Part shown: piece after piece, positions 44,908 through 53,754 of the stretch
How positions within the stretch are numbered: the first letter of the stretch is position 1
Layout: every line of letters starts with the position of its first letter
Source: JBCDJG01 sp038748065
GTDB lineage: Bacteria; Pseudomonadota; Gammaproteobacteria; Pseudomonadales; Halieaceae
DNA length: 64,000 bases
NCBI GenBank assembly: GCA_038748065.1
Contig: JBCDJG010000024.1
Span: 7,880 to 71,879, forward strand
Reading direction: 5' to 3'
The notes under the pieces: model-generated
What the model saw: the letters and a program-made list of their open reading frames with translations, nothing else
What the model was told of the DNA's origin: nothing
The model's database searches: none
Position numbers and translations under genes: made by a program

Positions 44908-46173
44908 GTGAGTTGGGCAGGCGTTTATTTCACGCTGGCGGTGCTGAGCGCGCTGGGCACTTTTGCCGCGGTGGTGCAGGCGAGGCAGCTTTATTGGCTC
45001 ATTCCAGTGTACTTTCTGGCGGGGTGGCTATCGGGCGAACTGGCAGCCATCCATTTGCTGTGGCAGCTGGCGCTGACGGCTGGCCTTGCCTTTGGTGGCA
45101 CCTTCTCCGACTCGCTTGCTCAGTCGGGCCTGGGCATCTTTGTGCTGTGTTGGATAGGCAAGCTCTACCTGCTGGTGCAGGCGAACGATAGCCCGCGCCT
45201 CTTGAAGCCGGCGCTGGAGCGAGGCCTTGGCGGTGATTATCGCAGCGAGATTCCCGAAGAACGCCGGGCGCTGCTGAAAGATCATATCGAGGCGCGCTAC
45301 TGGCTGCGGCCCTTCCGTTTCGACCGCGATGGCGTGCGCGTACAGCGCAATCTCAGCTACGGTGACGCCGGCGTGCGCAACCTGCTCGACGTGTATCACC
45401 CTGAAACCCGTCGCCCGGGCGGCTGCCCGGTACTGCTGCAGGTGCACGGTGGCGCGTGGATTATTGGCAACAAGGATGAACAGGCCAAACCGCTGATGTA
45501 CCACATGAGCGAACGTGGCTGGGTGTGCGTGTCGATCAACTATCGCCTCAGCCCAGCCTGGGCCTTCCCGGCGCACATTATTGATGTGAAAAAGGCGATT
45601 GCCTGGGTCAAGGAGAATATCGCCGAGTACGGCGGTGACCCTGAGTTCATTGCGATCACGGGCGGCTCTGCCGGTGGCCATCTCAGCTCACTGGCGGCCC
45701 TGACGCCGAATCTTGCGGAATGGCAACCGGGCTTTGAGGAGGTGGACACCACATTGCAGGCGGCGATGCCCTTTTATGGCGTGTTCGACTTCCTCGATCG
45801 CAACGATATCCGTCAGGGCACATCCATGGACGGCATGCTTGGTGACAAGGTGATGCAGTGTTCGAAGGAAGAGCACCGCGATCGCTGGGACCAGGGCTCG
45901 CCCATCTCACATATCAACCCGGATGCGCCGCCCTTCTTCGTGATCCAGGGCACCCACGATACGCTGGTCTGGGTAGAAGAGGCGCGCAAGTTTGTCTCCG
46001 AGCTGCAGGCCCAGGCCACGCAGCCTGTAGCCTACGCCGAACTGCCGGGGGCCCAGCACGCCTTTGAGATCTTCCACTCTATACGCACCGACCACACGGT
46101 GAACGCCGCGGCGGATTTCCTCGAATGGAGCCACGCCCGCTGGCTGGCAAATCAGTCCGGCAGCGACTCCTGA
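44908..46173 (+). CDS. Membrane-anchored alpha/beta-hydrolase (carboxylesterase, HSL-like)
   Basis: A 421-residue protein: residues 1-95 form about three hydrophobic helices, then a hydrolase domain with the oxyanion motif HGGAWIIGN, nucleophile GGSAGG and acid/His near the end (HDTLVWVEEA; GAQHAFEIF). The HGG and GxSxG pair marks the hormone-sensitive-lipase/BD-FAE group of esterases. The active site side is uncertain. The GTG start at 44908 follows AAAGGGAGAAAG. It overlaps the convergent ACR3 gene by 22 bases. Confidence 0.83.
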   Translation: MSWAGVYFTLAVLSALGTFAAVVQARQLYWLIPVYFLAGWLSGELAAIHLLWQLALTAGLAFGGTFSDSLAQSGLGIFVLCWIGKLYLLVQANDSPRLLKPALERGLGGDYRSEIPEERRALLKDHIEARYWLRPFRFDRDGVRVQRNLSYGDAGVRNLLDVYHPETRRPGGCPVLLQVHGGAWIIGNKDEQAKPLMYHMSERGWVCVSINYRLSPAWAFPAHIIDVKKAIAWVKENIAEYGGDPEFIAITGGSAGGHLSSLAALTPNLAEWQPGFEEVDTTLQAAMPFYGVFDFLDRNDIRQGTSMDGMLGDKVMQCSKEEHRDRWDQGSPISHINPDAPPFFVIQGTHDTLVWVEEARKFVSELQAQATQPVAYAELPGAQHAFEIFHSIRTDHTVNAAADFLEWSHARWLANQSGSDS

Positions 46174-47189
46174 GCCGGGAACCAGTGCCGGGTGCGATTG
46201 GCGAATGCCACCAGCGATAGCATTACCGGCACTTCCACCAGCACGCCAACCACGGTGGCCAGTGCCGCGCCGGAATTCAGCCCGAACAGCGAAATAGCAA
46301 CCGCTACCGCCAGCTCGAAGAAGTTTGACGTACCGATCATGCAGGCTGGCGCTGCAATATTGTGCGGCAGATGCATGGCTTTGGCGGCGCCGTAGGCGAT
46401 GGCAAAAATACCGTAGGTCTGTATCAACAGCGGGATGGCAATTAACACGATCGCCAGGGGCTGGGAGATGATCTTCTCGGCCTGGAATCCGAACAGCAGC
46501 ACCACGGTGGCCAGCAGGCCAACAACCGACCAGGGCTTCAGGCGCGCGACAAAGTGCTCGATGGCATGATCGTCGCTGCTGCGCTCGAGCCGATGCCGGG
46601 TGAGGGCGCCTGCGACCAGCGGCAGGACCACGTAGAGCACGACTGACAGCAGCAAGGTCTGCCAGGGCACGGTGATATCGCTGACGCCCAGCAGCAGGGC
46701 GGCGAGCGGCGCGAAGGCAAAAATCATGATGACGTCGTTCACCGAGACCTGCACCAGGGTGTAGTTCGGGTCGCCCTTGGTGAGCTGGCTCCAGACGAAG
46801 ACCATGGCGGTGCAGGGCGCGACGCCGAGGAGGATCATGCCCGCGATATATTCGTTGGCCGTTTGCGGGTCCACCAGGTCGGCGAAAATCACGCGGAAAA
46901 ACAGCCAACCGAGCGCCGCCATGGTGAAGGGCTTGATCAGCCAGTTGACCACCAGGGTCAGCACCAGCCCCTTGGGTTTGCTGCCGATATCCTTGATCGA
47001 GGAAAAGTCGATCTGCACCATCATCGGGTAGATCATGACCCAGATCAGTACCGCGACCACCAGGTTGACGTGCGCGAACTCGAGCGCGGCGACGGCCTGG
47101 AACAGGCCGGGCGCGATGTTACCCAGCAGCACGCCGGCCAGGATGCACAGGCCCACCCAGACCGATAAATAGCGCTCGAAAATCCCCAT
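46152..47189 (-). CDS. ACR3-type arsenite efflux permease
   Basis: A 345-residue, ten-helix membrane protein of the bile/arsenite/riboflavin transporter superfamily. The ACR3 hallmark GVAPCTAMVFVWS holds the conserved cysteine needed for arsenite transport, and IGTSNFFELAVAVAISLFG the second conserved region. ACR3 exports As(III) by proton exchange. The frame extends to 47273, but the ATG at 47189 (MGIFERYLSV) follows AGAGAGACA. No arsC or ars regulator is adjacent. Confidence 0.9.
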   Translation of the reverse strand: MGIFERYLSVWVGLCILAGVLLGNIAPGLFQAVAALEFAHVNLVVAVLIWVMIYPMMVQIDFSSIKDIGSKPKGLVLTLVVNWLIKPFTMAALGWLFFRVIFADLVDPQTANEYIAGMILLGVAPCTAMVFVWSQLTKGDPNYTLVQVSVNDVIMIFAFAPLAALLLGVSDITVPWQTLLLSVVLYVVLPLVAGALTRHRLERSSDDHAIEHFVARLKPWSVVGLLATVVLLFGFQAEKIISQPLAIVLIAIPLLIQTYGIFAIAYGAAKAMHLPHNIAAPACMIGTSNFFELAVAVAISLFGLNSGAALATVVGVLVEVPVMLSLVAFANRTRHWFPAQESLPD

Positions 47190-47300
47190 TCGGTGTCTCT
47201 CTTTTATTGATTGGCGGAGCATTCTACCCCTGGCGGGGTCAATGCCGCACAATAGCCCCGCAGACCCATGCACAAGCTATGTCGGAAATGTGACGCTAAT

Positions 47301-48599
47301 ATGAAATCGCTGATCTCGCTGGTGGTACTGGTGGTGGTAGGGGGAGTTGCCTTCGGGCTTGGCCGACTGACGTCAGCCCCGCCGCAGTTTACGCCCGTAG
47401 AGGCAGAAAGCGCAGATGCACTGGCAGCGGCCTATGACGAGTTTATTCGCTCTCAGCAGGAAACGGTCGCACTGCTGCGTGCGTCGCCCTTTTTTGACGA
47501 CGATCAGGCACGAGCCGAGGCCTACCGCAGTGTGCTGTATGCCACGGTCGGTTCAATTAAGGCGGGTGCGCTGCAGTCGCACGACTTCCCGCGCTTTTCG
47601 CGGGCGGTGGACTGGACCAGCAAGGCCGGGCTCGATAACCCCGACAATAATTACTACATCGCCCTGATCGACGACGATGCGGAGTACCGCATCAGTGGCA
47701 AGCGCGGCACCACCGCCAACCTGATCTTTCAGCTGGTGATCGGCCAGCCCGCCGTACGCGGCGCGGGCTCCAGCACCAACGTGAGCGTGCTGTATGACCG
47801 CGACATGGTATTCGATGAGGCGGGCAACTATGAGGTGGTGGTGAGCCGGCAGGACCCCGGCCCAGGGGTTAACTGGCTACCCAACGGCGAGGGCGCACAA
47901 ACCATCCTGCTGCGTTTTACCTACAATGACTGGGCGGGTGAGAGCCACCGGGCGCCCTATATCGAGAAGATAGGCCGGGAAGGTGCTCACGCGCCTCGGC
48001 TAAGCAGCGACGCCATGGCCTTTGGTCTCAGGGAGGCGGCGGTATCGCTCTATGATCGCACCGCGACCTGGCTCGATTTTTCGACCAAGGCCTGGACCTT
48101 GCGCGGTGGTAACAGCATCACCGAGGCACGCCCCAGCCGTGGTGGGCTGGTGGGCCAGTACTCGGCCTTCGGTAACTGGGAGCTGGAGGATGACGAGGCC
48201 CTGATCCTGAGCACCAGCCGCAGCGCCGCAGACTACCAGGGCATTGAGCTGGGCAATTTATGGTTTGTCAGCCTGGATTACGAAACGCGTACCAGCACCT
48301 TGAACCTGAGCCAGATGCACTGCGGCGCAGATGAGCGCTGCCACGCAGTGATCTCGCACCGCGACCCCGGCGTACAGAACTGGCTGGACACCGAGGGGCA
48401 TCGCCGCGGCCTGATCATGATGCGTTGGCAGGGTTTGCCAGCGCCGCTGGCTGAGCAAATGCAGCCCGAGGCCCGCGTAGTTCCCTTCGCCAGGTTGCGC
48501 GACGAACTGCCTGCGGACATTCCTGCGTTCAGTAGCGAAGAACGACGCGAGCAGATCGACGCCCGACGACGGGCGGTACACCAGCGCTTCGGCGGCTGA
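47301..48599 (+). CDS. DUF1214-containing exported protein
   Basis: A 432-residue protein with an N-terminal signal anchor (MKSLISLVVLVVVGGVAFGL) and a large extracytoplasmic region. The C-terminal part matches the DUF1214 pattern (RDPGVQNWLDTEGHRRGLIMMRW) and the N-terminal half contains YYIALIDDDAEYRISGKRG, seen in the same family. Its role is unknown; such proteins are common in marine gammaproteobacteria and mycobacteria. I chose ATG 47301 over 47268 because it gives a clean signal. Confidence 0.8.
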   Translation: MKSLISLVVLVVVGGVAFGLGRLTSAPPQFTPVEAESADALAAAYDEFIRSQQETVALLRASPFFDDDQARAEAYRSVLYATVGSIKAGALQSHDFPRFSRAVDWTSKAGLDNPDNNYYIALIDDDAEYRISGKRGTTANLIFQLVIGQPAVRGAGSSTNVSVLYDRDMVFDEAGNYEVVVSRQDPGPGVNWLPNGEGAQTILLRFTYNDWAGESHRAPYIEKIGREGAHAPRLSSDAMAFGLREAAVSLYDRTATWLDFSTKAWTLRGGNSITEARPSRGGLVGQYSAFGNWELEDDEALILSTSRSAADYQGIELGNLWFVSLDYETRTSTLNLSQMHCGADERCHAVISHRDPGVQNWLDTEGHRRGLIMMRWQGLPAPLAEQMQPEARVVPFARLRDELPADIPAFSSEERREQIDARRRAVHQRFGG

Positions 48600-48665
48600 A
48601 CGCGCCGCGCTGGCGGGTTAGAATTGTGTTATTGGACGGTATAGACGCCAAGACCGAGGAGCGGT

Positions 48666-49490
48666 ATGGAAAAGGTCACCTTGCTGGTCGTGTTCGACCC
48701 CACGACAGAAAATCAGCCAGCGCTGGCTCGCGCGGGCAAGCTGCTCGCCGCGCGCAAGGCCTGTGTGCACCTGTTCGGCGCGATCTATGAAGAGCTGGAT
48801 CCGGCTCTAAACCAGTCCAGCGAGATACAGGCGCGCCTCGATGCGCATCGCGAGCGGATGCGGGCGGCGGCCGAACCCCTGATAGGGGATAACATCCGGC
48901 TAGAGCTTGAGGTGGAGTGGGCCGAGGACTGGTACGACGCGGTACTGCGCGCGTCGCGGCGCGTCGCCCCGGGTGCTGTTTTTAAGGCGACCTTCAGTCA
49001 TACCCCGCGCAGCCGCGCTCTCAGCCGCACCTCGGATTGGACGCTGCTACGCGAGAGCGGTTTGCCATTGCTGCTGGCGCGTGACGGCTTTGAGCGCGAT
49101 ACACCCACAGTGCTGGCCGCGGTGGACTTGCAGTCGCCGAAGCGCTCCTACCAGGCATTGAATGCCCAGGTCATAGAGTTCGCCCAAAATGTACTGGATG
49201 TTGGTATTGCCGAAGTGCACTTCGTGAACGCCTACCGCGACGCGCGGCTTGCGCCGGAGCGCGCTGACATGATTGAGGCTACCGGCGTGGATGCAGCGCA
49301 TATACATATTCACCGCGGCGAACCTGAGGAAGTGATCGTGCAGAAGGCGAGGGCGATCAATGCGAGCCTGGTGGTGATGGGGCACTCCGCACGTACCGGC
49401 CTGACTGCAGCCCTTGCCGGTAATACAGTGGAGAAAGTCCTCGACCAGTTGGAGTGTGATGTGCTCTCCATGCCGCTGATTGCGGACTGA
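48666..49490 (+). CDS. Tandem universal stress protein (UspE type)
   Basis: A 274-residue protein with two Usp domains. The N-terminal one (about 1-125) opens EKVTLLVVFDPTTENQPAL; the C-terminal one (about 140-274) has the ATP-binding pattern VVMGHSARTGLTAALAGNTV. It resembles UspE, linked to motility, adhesion and stress survival. GGAGCGGT precedes the ATG. There are no operon partners. Confidence 0.88.
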   Translation: MEKVTLLVVFDPTTENQPALARAGKLLAARKACVHLFGAIYEELDPALNQSSEIQARLDAHRERMRAAAEPLIGDNIRLELEVEWAEDWYDAVLRASRRVAPGAVFKATFSHTPRSRALSRTSDWTLLRESGLPLLLARDGFERDTPTVLAAVDLQSPKRSYQALNAQVIEFAQNVLDVGIAEVHFVNAYRDARLAPERADMIEATGVDAAHIHIHRGEPEEVIVQKARAINASLVVMGHSARTGLTAALAGNTVEKVLDQLECDVLSMPLIAD

Positions 49491-49602
49491 GATCACAAAG
49501 TGTGACCCTCTCGGTAAAAAACTGTAAAAACACGTAAATTCGCTGGGACCGCGGTGGTATTTCGGTAGTATCGACCCCGAGTTGATCAGGACGCCAGCGA
49601 GC

Positions 49603-50709
49603 ATGACCGTCTTTTCCCTACAACGTACCCGGCTACCGTGGATAGCAGTGGCCTGCCTGTGCCTCGCCGCCTGCCGCATCGAGATCCAGGTGCCCACAAG
49701 CGGCGTGGCGCGCACGGAATCCGGCAGTATGGTGTGCACCGCCGGGCAAACCTGCTCGGTATCGGTCAACGATATCTTTTTTGACGAGACCTTTATTGCC
49801 CAACCTGCCGATGGCTTCACCTTCACTGGCTGGAGCGGCGAGCAGCGCAGCCTTTGCGGCGGCAGCAGTGAGCCCTGCCATCTGAGCACCGAGAGTTTTG
49901 CAGACAGCGAAGCCCTGATGCAGATCCTGGAGGACCCGGACGAGGTCTACTACCTCGACCCGGTGTTCCAGAGTGAGGGGTTCATTTCACTGTTCATGGG
50001 CCACAGCTTTTTCCGACCCTTTGCCGAGGGCATGCCTTTCCACGCGGAGCGAGCCGGCATAATGCGCCACGAGCAGGCGGTGGTCTCTTCGGGTGGCGCC
50101 ACCGGGTCGCCGGAAGCGCTGTGGAACAACACAAGCAAGCGCAATGAAATCCAGGCGATTCTCGATCGCGGCAATATCGAGCTCTTTGCCATGACCTACC
50201 ACCCGGACTACCCGGGGCTGACGGGCTACCGCAACTGGATTGACTATGCGATGGCGCAGAACCCGGAGACGCGGATTGTGATCGCGCTGCCCTGGCTGAC
50301 GAATCCGGCGACGGTGACAACCGATGAATATGCGTTCAGGTCTGAGCAGATTATGCGGGAGACCTACGAGGCCGGCATAGATCGGCTGCGACAACTTTAT
50401 CCGGAGACCGAGATTTTCGGCATCCCCTATGGCCTGGGTGCCGTGGAGTTGCGCCGGCTGTTTGATGCGGGCGAGTTGCCGGACGTGAAGGTATTGACCA
50501 GCAAGACGGAGCCCGCGATTTACCGTGACGGCCTCGGCCACGCTGACGACATCCTGGTAGAGCTGGGCCGCCTGATCTGGCTGCGCGCCATTTATGGCGT
50601 GGACTTAAACACCTACGACTACGACCCGGGCTATAGCACGGACCTGAAGGCGCTGGCGCAGTCTGTTCTCGACGGGGAAGACCCGGTTTACAACGCGCTC
50701 TACCGCTAG
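49603..50709 (+). CDS. Lipoprotein with GWSG repeat and SGNH-like domain
   Basis: A 368-residue protein with a lipoprotein signal (IAVACLCLAAC, lipobox LAAC). It continues with a short beta domain of the bacterial GWSG type (TAGQTCSVSV; GFTFTGWSG; paired cysteines), then from about residue 125 a domain opening ISLFMGHSFFRPFA. That resembles the block I nucleophile region of SGNH/GDSL-like proteins with Gly-His-Ser rather than Gly-Asn/Asp-Ser. An N(W)IDY...ALPW section follows. ATG 49603 fits the signal better than TTG 49582. A surface hydrolase is possible, but no activity can be claimed. Confidence 0.7.
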   Translation: MTVFSLQRTRLPWIAVACLCLAACRIEIQVPTSGVARTESGSMVCTAGQTCSVSVNDIFFDETFIAQPADGFTFTGWSGEQRSLCGGSSEPCHLSTESFADSEALMQILEDPDEVYYLDPVFQSEGFISLFMGHSFFRPFAEGMPFHAERAGIMRHEQAVVSSGGATGSPEALWNNTSKRNEIQAILDRGNIELFAMTYHPDYPGLTGYRNWIDYAMAQNPETRIVIALPWLTNPATVTTDEYAFRSEQIMRETYEAGIDRLRQLYPETEIFGIPYGLGAVELRRLFDAGELPDVKVLTSKTEPAIYRDGLGHADDILVELGRLIWLRAIYGVDLNTYDYDPGYSTDLKALAQSVLDGEDPVYNALYR

Positions 50710-50736
50710 CGCACTTACCTCGTAAGGCGAGGACCT

Positions 50737-51462
50737 TCAGGCCATATCCCCCCAGCGCGCCTGCAAAATACTCAGGGCGGCCAGCGGGGCGGTTTCGGTG
50801 CGCAACACGCGCGGCCCAAGCCTAAGGGCCTCGAAACCGGCGGCGAGTGCCGCCTCTATTTCACCCGGGCTAAGCCCGCCTTCCGGCCCGATCAGCAGTG
50901 CCACGCTGCCCGGGGTATCGCCGGGCGCCTGCGGCTCGCTGCGGTGGTGCAGGACAAATTTGCGCTCGGCGCTTGTTGCACTTAGCCAATCCCCAAGGGG
51001 AGAGAAATCTGCAACAGTTGGCACCCGGTTGCGGCCACATTGCTCACAGGCGCTGACGGCGATCTGCTGCCAGTGGCTGAGCTTCTTGCTGGCGCGCTCG
51101 CCCTTCAGTTTCACCTCCGTGCGCTCGGTAAACAGCGGCGCAATGGAAGCCACCCCGAGCTCGGTGGATTTCTGGATGATCCAGTCCATGCGTTCGCCGC
51201 GCGAGACGGCTATGCCGAGTTCGATGCCGAGCGAGGATTCCACCTCCTTGCTACGGAAAGCGTCAACGCGGACGGTGACGGTCTGCTTGCTAACGGCGGT
51301 GATGCTGGCCGCGTACTCACCACCGCTGCCGTTGAATAAGGTCAGAGAATCGCCCGGGCCCATGCGCAGGGCCCTGGCGAGGTGCTGGCTGGGGCCGCTT
51401 TCGAGTTCGACTTGGGCGTCAACGACCAGGTCGAGCTCGGTGTAAACGCGCGGCACCCGCAT
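50737..51462 (-). CDS. rsmE: 16S rRNA (uracil-1498 N3) methyltransferase
   Basis: A 241-residue SPOUT-class methyltransferase: N-terminal PUA-like domain (LARALRMGPGDSLTLFNGSG) and C-terminal knotted domain (LLIGPEGGLSPGEIEAAL; LRLGPRVLRTETAPLAAL). It is last in the metK-ahcY-metF run, 13 bases after metF, placing a SAM consumer in the SAM-cycle operon. Confidence 0.95.
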   Translation of the reverse strand: MRVPRVYTELDLVVDAQVELESGPSQHLARALRMGPGDSLTLFNGSGGEYAASITAVSKQTVTVRVDAFRSKEVESSLGIELGIAVSRGERMDWIIQKSTELGVASIAPLFTERTEVKLKGERASKKLSHWQQIAVSACEQCGRNRVPTVADFSPLGDWLSATSAERKFVLHHRSEPQAPGDTPGSVALLIGPEGGLSPGEIEAALAAGFEALRLGPRVLRTETAPLAALSILQARWGDMA

Positions 51463-51475
51463 GCTGTGTGGCGCC

Positions 51476-52315
51476 CTACAGCCCCAGGTTGCTGCAGATT
51501 TCCCGGGTGGGCTCGACCTGGTTCATGGTGTAGAAGTGGATGCCGGGCGCGCCGCTTTCGATCAGCGTCTGGCAGAGCTGCGTCACCACTTCGATACCGA
51601 ACTTGCGCACGCTGTCAGCGTCGTCGCCGAAGCCTTCCAGGCGCTGGCAGATCCAGCGGGGGATTTCCGCGCCACAGTTGCGCGAGAAGCGTGCCAGGTT
51701 GGCGTAGTTGGTGATCGGCATAATGCCCGCGTGAATGGGCTTGTCGATACCGATGGCCGCACAGCGGTCGAGGAAGTAGAAGTACGATTCCACGTTGTAG
51801 AAATACTGCGTGATCGCGTTATCGGCTCCGGCGTCGAACTTACCCTTGAGGTACTCGATGTCCTTTTCGTAGTTCACCGCCTCCGGGTGAATTTCTGGGT
51901 AGGCACCTACGGAGATGGTGAAGTGGTCGCCCGTCTCCTGGCGCACGAACTCGACCAGCTGGTTGGCATACACCAGCTGGGTAGAGGCACCCATGCCCGA
52001 GGGCATATCGCCCCGCAGGGCGACCAGGCGCTTGACGCCCGCCGCTTTGTAAGCGCTCAGCAGCTCGCGGATGGTTTCTTCGCCGTCACCGCCAAAGCTC
52101 ATGTGTGGGGCGACGTCCAGGCCGCGCTCGGTGAGCGTGGTGACGATGCCCTGGGTGGCATCCCGCGTGGTGCCGCCCGCGCCGTACGTCACAGAGAAGT
52201 ACTCTGGCTCCAGCGCGAGCAGGGCGGGGGTAGTGGTGTCCATCAGCTTGCTCTTCCCCTCCGCTGTTTTGGGGGGGAAGAACTCGAAGCTGATGTGGGG
52301 TCGACTGCTTGCCAT
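51476..52315 (-). CDS. metF: 5,10-methylenetetrahydrofolate reductase
   Basis: Reduces methylene-THF to methyl-THF, the methyl donor for homocysteine remethylation. The 279-residue FAD TIM barrel begins ISFEFFPPKTAEGKSKL and holds TYGAGGTTR, LVALRGDMP and FDAGADNAITQYFY. It lies 15 bases downstream of ahcY in the same operon. Confidence 0.97.
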   Translation of the reverse strand: MASSRPHISFEFFPPKTAEGKSKLMDTTTPALLALEPEYFSVTYGAGGTTRDATQGIVTTLTERGLDVAPHMSFGGDGEETIRELLSAYKAAGVKRLVALRGDMPSGMGASTQLVYANQLVEFVRQETGDHFTISVGAYPEIHPEAVNYEKDIEYLKGKFDAGADNAITQYFYNVESYFYFLDRCAAIGIDKPIHAGIMPITNYANLARFSRNCGAEIPRWICQRLEGFGDDADSVRKFGIEVVTQLCQTLIESGAPGIHFYTMNQVEPTREICSNLGL

Positions 52316-52330
52316 GGTTTGGCCCTGTAA

Positions 52331-53728
52331 TCAGTACTTGTAGCTCTCGGGCTTGAAGGGGCCGTCGACCTTGACGTTGATGTAATCCGCCTGCTCCTGG
52401 GTGAGCTGGGTGATGACACCACCGAAGCCTGCCACCATGTGCGCGGCGACTTCTTCGTCGAGCTTCTTCGGCAGTACTTCGACTGCCAGGGCAGCCGGCT
52501 TCATCTCGGGCTCGAGGTCGGCGAACTTGCGCTCGTAGAGGTAAATCTGCGCCAGCACCTGGTTGGCGAAAGAGCCGTCCATGATGCGCGAGGGGTGGCC
52601 GGTGGCGTTGCCAAGGTTGACCAGGCGGCCTTCACTCAGCAGGATCAGGTGGTCGTTGCTGGCGCGGTCACGGTAGACCTTGTGCACCTGCGGCTTGACC
52701 TCTTCCCACTCCCAGTTGTCACGCATGTAGGCAGTATCGATTTCATTATCGAAGTGGCCGATGTTGCAAACCACGGCGCCGTTTTTCACCGCGTTCAGCA
52801 TGCGCGAATCACACACGTTGTAGTTGCCGGTGGAGGTGACCAACAGGTCGGTTTTGCCGAGCAGCGTGGTGTCGATGCAGTCGGCGCTGCCGTCGTTGAC
52901 GCCGTCGATGAAGGGCGAGACCACTTCGAAGCCGTCCATGCAGGCTTGCATGGCGCAGATCGGGTCGACCTCGGTGACGCGCACAATCATGCCTTCCTGG
53001 CGCAGGGACTGGGCGGAACCCTTGCCCACGTCGCCGTAGCCGATGACCAGCGCCTGCTTACCGGCCAGCAGGTGGTCGGTGCCGCGCTTGATGGCGTCGT
53101 TCAGGCTGTGGCGGCAGCCGTACTTGTTGTCGTTCTTGGATTTGGTGACGGAGTCGTTGACGTTGACCGCGGGCACCTTGAGGGTGCCGGCTTCCAGCAT
53201 TTCCTGCAGGCGGTGAACGCCGGTGGTGGTTTCTTCCGTGATGCCGTGGATTGAATCCAGCATGGCAGGGTACTTCTCGTGCAGCATGGCGGTGAGGTCG
53301 CCGCCGTCGTCGAGGATCATGTTGCAATCCCAGGGCTGGCCATCCTTGAGGATGGTCTGCTCGATGCACCACTCGTACTCTTCCTCTGTTTCACCCTTCC
53401 AGGCAAACACGGGGATGCCGGCAGCGGCGATGGCGGCAGCGGCGTGATCCTGGGTAGAGAAGATGTTGCAGCTCGACCAGCGGACTTCGGCGCCGAGCTC
53501 AACCAGGGTTTCGATCAGTACGCCGGTCTGGATGGTCATGTGGATACAGCCCAGAATCTTCGCGCCAGCCAGCGGCTTGCTGGCAGCGTACTTGGCGCGC
53601 ATGGCCATCAGCGCCGGCATTTCGCCCTCGGCGATGTCCAGCTCCTGGCGGCCCCACTCGGCGAGGGTGATGTCGGCGACTTTGTAGTCGGGCGTGGTTT
53701 CGGTGTTGAGTTGTTCTGCTGTGCTCAT
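52331..53728 (-). CDS. ahcY: S-adenosylhomocysteine hydrolase
   Basis: Splits S-adenosylhomocysteine to homocysteine and adenosine, relieving product inhibition of methyltransferases. The 465-residue enzyme has NAD-binding GYGDVGKGSAQSLRQEG, the family end KPESYKY, and the roughly 40-residue insertion typical of bacterial enzymes. It is second after metK; a direct SAH hydrolase rather than Pfs/LuxS recycling is therefore present. Confidence 0.97.
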   Translation of the reverse strand: MSTAEQLNTETTPDYKVADITLAEWGRQELDIAEGEMPALMAMRAKYAASKPLAGAKILGCIHMTIQTGVLIETLVELGAEVRWSSCNIFSTQDHAAAAIAAAGIPVFAWKGETEEEYEWCIEQTILKDGQPWDCNMILDDGGDLTAMLHEKYPAMLDSIHGITEETTTGVHRLQEMLEAGTLKVPAVNVNDSVTKSKNDNKYGCRHSLNDAIKRGTDHLLAGKQALVIGYGDVGKGSAQSLRQEGMIVRVTEVDPICAMQACMDGFEVVSPFIDGVNDGSADCIDTTLLGKTDLLVTSTGNYNVCDSRMLNAVKNGAVVCNIGHFDNEIDTAYMRDNWEWEEVKPQVHKVYRDRASNDHLILLSEGRLVNLGNATGHPSRIMDGSFANQVLAQIYLYERKFADLEPEMKPAALAVEVLPKKLDEEVAAHMVAGFGGVITQLTQEQADYINVKVDGPFKPESYKY

Positions 53729-53754
53729 GGTCTGTGTCCTTGTGATGAAATTGC

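Noticed and set aside
49493..49505. TCACA-AAG-TGTGA after the usp gene as a CRP site
   Set aside because: The half-sites are in inverted order and the spacer is three bases, unlike TGTGA-N6-TCACA.
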